The notes under the pieces were generated by a model. That model made no database searches. It was not told the DNA's origin and saw only the letters and a program-made list of their open reading frames with translations. The translations under genes were made by a program, and so were the position numbers. From Pratylenchus scribneri (Eukaryota; Nematoda; Chromadorea; Rhabditida; Pratylenchidae), in assembly GCA_030063045.1 (NCBI GenBank), contig JAQSEB010000034.1, positions 372,001-436,000 of the forward strand: a stretch of DNA of 64,000 bases, read 5' to 3'. Below, piece after piece: positions 56,072-64,000 of this stretch (its first letter is position 1; every line of letters starts with the position of its first letter).

Positions 56072-58491
56072 TCACCAAACTGGATATAGCGGGCCGGAAG
56101 AGAGAAGAGGCGGAAATATGGCGGCGGTGGACATGTTCAACAACACATTTGGTTGGGTCATCATTGTCATTGGGGTTGGGGTAGTGGCCAAAAAACCTCC
56201 TGAAAAAATGGAAAAATTAATTTAATGTTAACGGTGTTATTTTTAATTAAAATAACGGATAGTATTTAATTTGGCTAAAATAGTATCGAAAATGTCGAAA
56301 AGATTTTAGTAGTTTAAAGGTTTGTCCTATAACCCCAAATCTTACATCCAGTAGATAGATCTCATCGAGAGACGCCTGATTTGATACATAATTTGTCATG
56401 GTTTGGTCAAAGCAAAGTAAATGGTATTAAACCGTTTAAACCATCTGTGGGTTCTTGGTTCAAAACTAATTTAAAATTGGTTAAAATTAAGCCAAATCAT
56501 TAATAATAAAAAGTGTCTAGTCTAGGCGAGATCTGTCGATCGGGTATATGGTTTAGAGGTATAAGACAAACCATTTTAAATATTTCTCTCAAGTAAAATA
56601 GCTCAATTTTTTAAATCAAATTATTTGTTTATTTGGCAAACCTTCATTTTCTGTTGGCATTGTTGCGGGAAAGAATGGCGCCGCTGCTGGACCATTTCCT
56701 CCTCCATTGCCATTTGGCATCAGTTGTCCTTCGAATCCACTGCCCATTCCCATCATGGCCATTGTCGATTCATCTGAAGGAGTTGTTGTGGACATCGGAA
56801 ATTGTTGTTGGCCAATTGTCGCCGTCGTCCCCGTTCCATAGGATGCCCATTTTGATGCGGTCGAATTCGTTCGTCCTCCAATTCGATTTGTCCCTCCAAT
56901 TCGGCCGCTGCCACCAAATCCATTGCCAAAACCGCAGCCACCAAACATTTGTTGCTCTCCACCAAATTGGGGATTAGTTGGACAATTGACCATTGGATTT
57001 GGATAATTGGTGGAGCCGAAAGTTGGCGCTTGAAAAGATTGGATTCGACCATATGTTCCGCTGGTTATTGCCGGCTGATCGCCCCTTTGAAAATTGGAGT
57101 ATAGAATAGAACATAAAATTTTTTTTAAAGTTTAATAATTCTTCCTCCAATTCCAAGGAAAAATTTTCAATAATTAAGTTTATTTATTATTATATTAATT
57201 ATTTACCATCCAATTGTTGCCGGCGATTGTCGATGATGTTGATTCGTTTTTGCGGCTATTTCTTGTTCCAATTTACTGACTCGTTCGAACATATCAAAGC
57301 AGTCATCGTCGCTGAATTCAGTCCAACGATGAATTGGTTCAAGCACTGCAAAATTAAATATTAATAATTAATTTAAGTAATTTATTGCTTTTTTTTCTGA
57401 AGTTTTAAAATAACAATTATTTCTAATCATATATTTTATGGTTCATTTAAATGAAGCATATTTCTTTCTGGGAATTATTTTTAAGTATTTTTGATTCGAA
57501 TTTTAAAAAATACTGTAAAGCAAAACGCAAACCTCCTTCTGTGGTTCCTTTCTCGAATGGTGGATCGCCCCAAATTGCGGTGCCCGTGTACTGTTGCCAT
57601 CGACGATATTCCGCATCCGGATTTTGCCAAACATTGTCGCCTCCGTCCTGCATTACCGGAGTTGAAAAATTCTAAAAAAATTGGAATATAAAAAATTATA
57701 GAATTTAGGAAGTAAACCTGTTGGAATTGGTCATGAAATCCAGCATTCGGTTGAAAAGGAGAAAAGCGCATATTATAGTTATTTTGAGTTTGGCCAAAAT
57801 TTTGTTGTCCAACAATTGGAACATTGAATGGAAATGCAGAGCCCAATGAATTCATTGGAGGAAATTGTTGTGGTGGTTGTAGATGGGGAGGCATTCCACC
57901 GCCAACATTTTTTGGTTGAAAATTGCGAGATGGGCGAAATGGATTTGCTGCAATTTTTAAGCATTTTTTCATAATTTAATTATTTTTGATAATAAAAGAG
58001 ATTCTAATTTCTCCTTAATGACCCAAAAATCCCATTTTCGACTAAAAGAAATACCATTAACATTCCAATATTGTTGTTTATTTGCCATCAGTTGTTCCTT
58101 AATTGATGAATGTTCATCGACGGAAGTGGAAGACAATTCGGATTGGCCACCCGAATAATTGGTTGTTCCATTGCCTTGTAGCGATGAAATTGGCGTCGAA
58201 GAAATTGTTGAGTCATTTTCGGATGCTTGAAAATTGCCTTCAAATTCATAATTCATTTTTAGTTGTGAATTTAAAATGTAATAAACCTGTCCGCTCATAT
58301 GTTTGATGTTCCGGTGGTGCTTCATCCTCAAAATCCAAACCAAGCCATTTGCTTAGTTTGCTGACATCCTGCTGCTGTTGTTGTTGTTTATACGGAATTG
58401 TTTCTTGTTGAATTGACCCGCCTGATGGCAGTGTTGATTGTTGTGCCCATATGGAATGCATTTCCATCATATCCGGCATTGTAATAAGCAT
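56072..58491 (-). CDS. ain-1: GW182-family miRISC scaffold, AIN-1/AIN-2-like (484 aa)
   Basis: GW182 proteins link Argonaute to deadenylases in microRNA silencing. Seven exons: 58287-58491, 58055-58225, 57718-57947, 57533-57671, 57207-57345, 56642-57084 and 56072-56199 (1455 bp, all phases close). The protein is Q/N/G/P-rich and mostly disordered, with scattered Trp in the contexts this family uses: MHSIWAQQS, SKLSKWLGLDFEDEAP (before it a short poly-Q), DNVWQNPDAEYRRWQQY and GTAIWGDPPFEKG (about residues 203-248), and ASKWASYGTG. EPIHRWTEFSDDDCFDMFERV is the likely helical segment. The protein ends PLYPVW. No RRM or UBA domain is present, consistent with the reduced nematode AIN proteins. 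AIN-1 versus AIN-2 cannot be settled from sequence alone. The start may be further upstream if an exon was missed. Confidence 0.85.
56317..56575. mobile_element. GGTTTGTC-type inverted-repeat element, best copy
   Basis: The left end GGTTTGTCCTATAACCCCA is inverted with the right end GTTTAGAGGTATAAGACAAACC. The second pair GTAGATAGATCTCATCGAGA and TCTAGGCGAGATCTGTCGAT is also inverted. It lies in intron 6 of the AIN-1-like gene. Confidence 0.75.
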
Positions 58492-59151
58492 ATGAACACA
58501 GTGAAGAATGAATGATTGCTCTAGTTAAGTAATCCTTAAACTTAGTTTTTTGAGTTAAGTTTATTTAGTGATTGAATTGATCAAATTAGAATAGAACAAA
58601 CTAAATTCGGGTTTAAAAACGCTCTACTTATTTATTTTCGTTTAGCGATTTACATTAACTAAACTTATTTCTCATTCTAACTAATTAATCAATTAACCAG
58701 TTATCTGTTATCTCATTCTCTTAAAATCAGTATACGAAAAGGATTTATAAAAATGATGATCAAAATAATATGAGGCCAGAAAATTTTGTAAAAAATAAGT
58801 GATTTTTTACTGTTTAATCCAATTTTGGCAATAATTTCCTAGGTATGGAAAATTTTCGAGAACCCGAGAATAAATTGAAAAGTAAAATGTCATAAAAATG
58901 TGTTATTACTTATTACCTAACTTAAATTAAATATATGGAAATGAATCAAAATAAAATGAGAATATAAAATTTTCGATAATAAATTTGATATAATTTAATC
59001 AAAATATTTTATTTAATTAATTAATTGTATGTACCTATGTAGTCAAAATTTTATTCAAAAATGGAATTTGCGATAAATTATTCATTCAAACAAAATGCGT
59101 ATCGAATAAATTAATTGTGTCCGTTTTGATCATGTTTATGCTTCCATCCAT
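58492..59151. other. 660-bp spacer, no gene
   Basis: AT-rich DNA upstream of the AIN-1-like gene and downstream of the next minus-strand gene. Nothing recognised. Confidence 0.5.
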
Positions 59152-60867
59152 TCAGGAAATCCGACAATCAATTTGACGTACAGATTCTTCTTGATTGCAG
59201 CAAATCTTAATCGTTGTATTTGTATTCGATGTTAATATTTTATAAATTTTCTTCATCTCGTCTTCAAGTTTTGTTCCGCTTTTGTACCGAGCAAGGAAAT
59301 AAAATTCACCGCCTTGAGGCTTTTCGCAGCGCAATTCGAGCTATTGCTTCGTTGTTTCATTCTCAATTTTGAAATCCTCATATCCCTGCCCTTCTTCATC
59401 ATGTTTATATCCGAATTCGCCGGCACCACTCACCGCAATGAAAAAATTGGCTGGTTTATTTGAATTGACAAATTCCTTAAAAAATTAGAATTTGAAAATG
59501 AAAAGTACATTTAGGTAATAATGGTTGATGAATTTAAAATAGCCAATTGATAAAACTCGTCAAAGTGCATATAGTAATAGTGCATCGATTTGAATGGTTT
59601 GTCTGTTTAACTAATGCTATTTTAATTTTGACCACAACGTGACAAATCCTAATATCATTTAATGCTTTTTGATGAGTTATATTCAATCATCAATTCCATT
59701 TGTGGATCTAGGAAAAATCCGTAAACATTAAATGGGGACTTATTTATTTTCGACAATTTCAATGATTTCTCTTAGTATCCGTTTAGTATTATATATTTAT
59801 TAATTATTAAACCCATATCGAATGAAAATGAAATGGCAAACTAGTTTCGGTCAGAGTGAGGGAAATTTTTTTTTTTGCATTTTGCTTACCTTCTTGGCAC
59901 GATCAATTAAGGCCTTCACGTGAGAATAATATTTGAGATTAATGTCGAGCATTTTTGTTTTGCCATCTTCCCTTGGTACAATCAACCATTTCGCAGCCAA
60001 ATCCATGTCAGTTTCCGTGTAAAACGGTAGAAAAATCACTTGAACGACGTAAATGAAGTTGGGAAATTGCTCGTTGAATTTGTTCAAATTGACAAGTGTC
60101 CTCAATATTAATTTGTTCGTTTTTGGAGCCAGTAATTCCATCATGCGATTAATTGAGCCAATTTCCGGATTGTCCTCAAACTTTTCGACTTTGAAATCCA
60201 TTTTGACATCCTCTTTGAGCAATGGCAGAATATTCTCCACAAATTGCAATCCATGATCGTCAATAAACCTATTAAAATAAACCAAAATTAATCCGAAATT
60301 CAAATTTTTAATGTAAAAAATTACTTGAATTCAATTTCCTCAAATCCTTTAATGTATTCCGGTGGATTGACTTCTGCAATTGGAATCAATTTGCCTTCTC
60401 TTTTCAGAATGGTCTGCCAATTGCCTTGATCATCTTTTTTACGTGAAAATGTCAATTTCGGGACAATGCGCGGTTTCACTCTTCCATGCAATTTCGGCCA
60501 ACAATATCCATTGAATGTGAGCGAAGAAGTGGGCAATGAGGAATCGGCCAGTTCCTCCCGTTTGTTCCAATCCAACGTTTCCGACAACCAACCTCCGAAT
60601 TTAAGACTTTAAATTTAAGTTTTGTATATTTGATGATTATTTTTGCATACCTTTTCTTCTTTGCTTTCTGCTCATTGTTTCCAATTTCATCCGGCGCATT
60701 TTTGATGTCCATTGAAGATAACTAAATTGAATAAATTTAAAACTTTAAAAAATTATAACCATTTCTCCAATTCCTTCAATTTCCAGTTCCGAATTTGCAT
60801 CTTTGGTCCCAATAATTTGCTCGGCACATTTTTCCTCGGTTTCAATTTTCTTTTCGCTATTATCCAT
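59152..60867 (-). CDS. Unrecognised nematode protein (356 aa)
   Basis: Six exons: 60760-60867, 60651-60721, 60325-60606, 59890-60268, 59434-59475 and 59152-59340 (1071 bp, all junctions in phase with GT-AG). The N-terminus (~1-60) is acidic then basic (EQKAKKKS). The middle contains NGYCWPKLHGRVKPRIVPKL and a run of alternating hydrophobic segments (FPNFIYVVQVIFLPFY, WLIVPREDGKTKMLDI). The C-terminal part has ELRCEKPQGGEFYFLARY and ends QIDCRIS. The layout resembles lineage-expanded F-box-associated-type proteins of plant-parasitic nematodes, but I see no F-box and would not name it so. The intron 5 donor GCG|gtgagt is strong, and without it translation stops early at TAG. Function unknown. 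Confidence 0.7.
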
Positions 60868-61358
60868 TCCAATTTAAAGTCAAAATCAAATGATTGATGA
60901 TCAGCAGATTAATTTAAAATAAAATAGGTATCTAAATTTAAGAGTAAACTTTATTTGGATGGTTATAATTTTCTCGTGTATAAACTATATTCATTCATCT
61001 ATTATAAATAAATTAGGGTAATTGCAAAAAAAAAAAACCAATAGGTTAGGTTCACTTTCACTCATAAATTTATAGACTTTCTTTGTGTTTATGATTGATT
61101 GGATTGATTAACAAATTTTTGGACTTGTTCTTTCTTCTTTCTATCAGTAGATTTTTCTAACTTAGATCTTTCTCAAATAGACGTTCATTAGATATTTTTT
61201 TCCCCATCAATGGGAGAAAAAGGAAGGCAATTGGAATTGGCCATGGACATGGACATGTTTATGTTTAGTTAGATTGAGGATGATTGAGATTGATCTTGAT
61301 TATTGATTAGATTTTCGTAATTTTTTTATCTATGTTTTTAAGAATTATTTTAGAAAAT
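60868..61358. other. Divergent promoter spacer
   Basis: 490-bp gap between an unrecognised gene (-) and TRAPPC10 (+). It is AT-rich with a short ATGGACATGGACATG repeat at about 61242-61256. No gene recognised. Confidence 0.45.
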
Positions 61359-63964
61359 ATGGAAAATTGTGATTTTCTGCTGTGGATCAATAAAAAGAGG
61401 CCAATAAAAATTTCATGTAAAAAACATAAATTTTAAATGGAACTAAAAATTAAAAAATTTTAGGGTTCGGCAATGAGGATTGTTTTGCCAAAAATAAACA
61501 GAACATTTTGGAAGCTTTGGGTAATGGCACACTACAATGGTCGAGGTTTGGTTATTGGAATTGATTGATGGATTAAAAACTAAAATTTTAGGGAATCCAA
61601 ATCGACAAATATTCCTTTGAATCTGCAATTTACAATTAGCTTTGAGAACTACAATGCCGAAAATTCATTTTCCAATAAAAATGAAGGAATTGGAGTGGAA
61701 CCAACTTTTTTACATCTTTATTTTGTCAATGTTTCGGTTAGAATTCCTTTTTTCATTATAAAATACTATTCTAAATTTAAGAACCCGGATGAATATCGAA
61801 TCACTGTTCGACCCGAAATATCCGAATGGTTTGCCAATTTGAATGAAGCTGGTTGCCAAAATTGGATAATCATTTTTGATTCATCGCGCGCAAAAGACCG
61901 TAAAAATCGGACATTGACAATTGATAAACTCAAAAGCGATTTTGCCCGGTTCCAAAATCGGTTACTTAAATTTATCACACAAATTTATAAATGAATTTTT
62001 GTGTAGATTATTCGAATCCAGTGAAATTGGCACATCAGAAAAAGTATTGGCCTCGTTAAGTGCTCTACTCCAACGAAATTTCCTCGACTTCCTTGAGAAT
62101 TATGTGAGCACATCCTCGGCCAATATTCAACGTCTCAAAGCCACAATCAACGAAAATACATTCAGCCCTTCCGCACTCATAAATGAACAAGTTTTCATTT
62201 TCAATTTATTGTTTAATTCAATTCAATTTTTCAGCTCAATCTTGCCTTTTTCTATTGGAATTTTGGATTATTTGAAGTGGCCTCAAACGAGCTGGACTCA
62301 TTGTCAACATTTTTGGACGATTCCATTTTGGCATTGGCACAAAATGACAGCACAATGAATGCCCATGTTTGGCTAAAGCAATTACGCCTCCTTCCATTCG
62401 ACAAATTTTGCCCTCTTTTATCCGTTCAAATGTTCGCAAATTTTGCCACCGACGATTGGTCTTTGGTCAAAATTCATGCGCATTTATTGGCCCATCGAAT
62501 TTTGCTGTCCGCTCATTTGCTAAATCACAAGTAAATTTATCCAACAAAAAAAATAAAATTTTATAAATTTTATTAGATTGGAAATTGCCACGGTTTCTAT
62601 AAATGCAGAAAAACCGGCAGAAAATCCGTCGGTTCCAACGAACCAGAAGGAAAAAACCGCACCGAATGGCCAAAAACAACAATTAAATACATTGCAAATT
62701 CGTCACGATTTCCTGAAAACAATTTTGGGCCATTCGCGTCAAACATTCCAACGGCTGGAGGAGAATTTACTGGTGTTGAAGGCAAATTATAGTCCAATCC
62801 TGTTGCATTGCCTGTTCTCTGTGTGGCAATTGGAAGTGTTCAAAATTGGTCAAAATTTATTGGGCAATGAGGCCAACAAATTGGAGGAGGTCAATTCCGC
62901 TTCATCACATATTGCATTTTTGTTCCATAAAAAATGTGAAGCGGTAAAGACATTTTCTCATTTAATTCTTATCAGCGAATTTTTAGGTCATAATAGGAAA
63001 TAGGATTTAATTTTTCTTCTTTTAGTAAATTTTTCAAAATAAATTCCAAAAAAACGCCAAAATTTGTGATTTTTGATTTTATTATTGCAAATTTCTAATG
63101 AAATTTTCCCTAAAAACTTGAAAAAATAGGTAAAAATGGACAAAAATTACTTCAAAAACTTGAAATAAATGCTCAAAATCATTAGTGATTTTCTTATCAG
63201 TTTTAAACAAAAAATCTACTCAATTAATTAATTTTAAATTTTAATTTCAGATTATTCACCTAAATTCCTTTATTGCCAACAAAAAAGAACGAAAGCAAGA
63301 AATTACAATTGCGAAAAGATGGTTGGAACAAACTCCGCTGAACCATCCACCAACATCCACCGATTCAACGGCCATCACCAAAACAGCGAATGATAAAATT
63401 GAACAATTTTTCGAATTATTCAAAAAATTTATGGAAATTTTCACTTATGATGACAAAAAATTTGATGAATATTTTCAAAGGGAATTGACCGAAGCATTGG
63501 ATATATTTCGAAAATTTGGTTGGAATGGACATGTCAAATATTTGGAATATCATTTGGGAAAAAGGTCAAATATATTTTAAAAATAATTTAATTTTAAACA
63601 TTGATTTATTGCAGAAATTCCAATCAAATTGATTCATACAAAATTGCCAAAGAATCAATTTTACAATTTATTGGAGGAGATAATTTATTGGAATTTGGCA
63701 AAGATTCATTTGAATATTTGGATGGAGAATTGCAAAAATATAAAATGGAAATGCTCAAATTTGATCCAGAATTGTGGGTTTTAATTAATTCAAAAAGCAT
63801 TAAAAATATATAAATTTAAAACCAAGATTATTTGATTGTTGTCTGATAATGTTGAATTTAATTGGGAATGGGGAAGAGCAAGATGATGAAAGAAGGCACC
63901 AAATTGAAGCAATATTAACGGAAATCTTATCTGAATCGATTAAAAATCGGACTTCAATTATCAG
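61359..63964 (+). CDS. trpp-10: TRAPPC10 homologue, TRAPPII vesicle-tethering subunit, 5' part (first 640 aa)
   Basis: TRAPPII subunit acting in Golgi/endosome tethering and Rab activation. Ten exons in the window: 61359-61416, 61464-61545, 61592-61736, 61782-61960, 62007-62190, 62235-62530, 62577-62943, 63251-63564, 63615-63773 and 63827-63964. The gene continues past the right edge (human protein about 1260 aa). Matches to the family N-terminus: GNGTLQW, FLHLYFVN, DEYRITVRPEISEWF, CQNWIIIFDSSRAKDRKNR with KLKSDFARFQ, and LNLAFFYWNFGLFEVASNELD. Later exons contain helical-repeat sequence. Exon 1 (MENCDFLLWINKKRPIKIS) is inferred from phase and a weak match to the human start. The exon 9 end uses TT|gtgggt, because reading through gives a stop. 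Convincing overall. Confidence 0.88.
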
Positions 63965-64000
63965 GTTGGTCAATCCTTTAAAATAATAATTGGACCTTGG

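Overview
The window is eukaryotic nuclear DNA from a nematode. It is AT-rich with short AT-rich introns, and it carries nematode-typical genes: an AIN-1/GW182 protein, a MOLO-1-type modulator, a CHK-kinase-like protein, a class 2 (LIPS) lipase, GLF-1 and a truncated DEG/ENaC channel. Repeated GC-AG introns and very short introns suggest a tylenchid lineage (cyst/root-knot relatives). That placement is inference.

I rebuilt 16 multi-exon genes by hand. For each I required every exon junction to keep phase and checked the protein against family motifs. Left to right: a small Arg/Glu-rich helix protein (721-2089, -); a 13-exon ankyrin/BTB protein of the ABTB2/BTBD11 type (3422-12039, -); an 8.7 kb gene-poor stretch; a small CxxC zinc-motif protein (20764-21717, +); 5-hydroxyisourate hydrolase (22659-23419, +); UDP-galactopyranose mutase (23800-28523, +); a CHK/EcKL kinase-like protein (30912-34622, +); tyrosine hydroxylase, cat-2-like (35743-39076, +); a secreted class 2 lipase (39472-41749, +); a truncated DEG/ENaC subunit (42607-44164, +); an ionotropic-glutamate-receptor-like channel (44965-49914, -); a MOLO-1-like secreted protein (50475-51895, +); serine racemase (52289-54297, +); TFIIH subunit GTF2H5/TTDA (54398-55493, -); a GW182/AIN-1 miRISC scaffold (56072-58491, -); an unrecognised protein (59152-60867, -); and the 5' part of TRAPPC10 (61359 to beyond the window, +).

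The 35.7-54.3 kb stretch holds five genes whose homologues act at synapses: dopamine synthesis, an ENaC fragment, an iGluR-like receptor, a levamisole-receptor-modulator relative and D-serine synthesis. No shared control is visible, so this may be chance.

Repeats are the most striking feature. Four minisatellite arrays share a palindromic TTTCCGGAAA core, and each sits inside an intron (ABTB2-like, glf-1, iGluR-like, GTF2H5). A separate 24-bp array lies just upstream of tyrosine hydroxylase, and a 39-bp array lies inside a GC-AG intron. At least five families of short inverted-repeat (MITE-like) elements and one decayed Tc1/mariner element occupy introns and spacers. Six of about 103 reconstructed introns need a GC donor to keep the frame.
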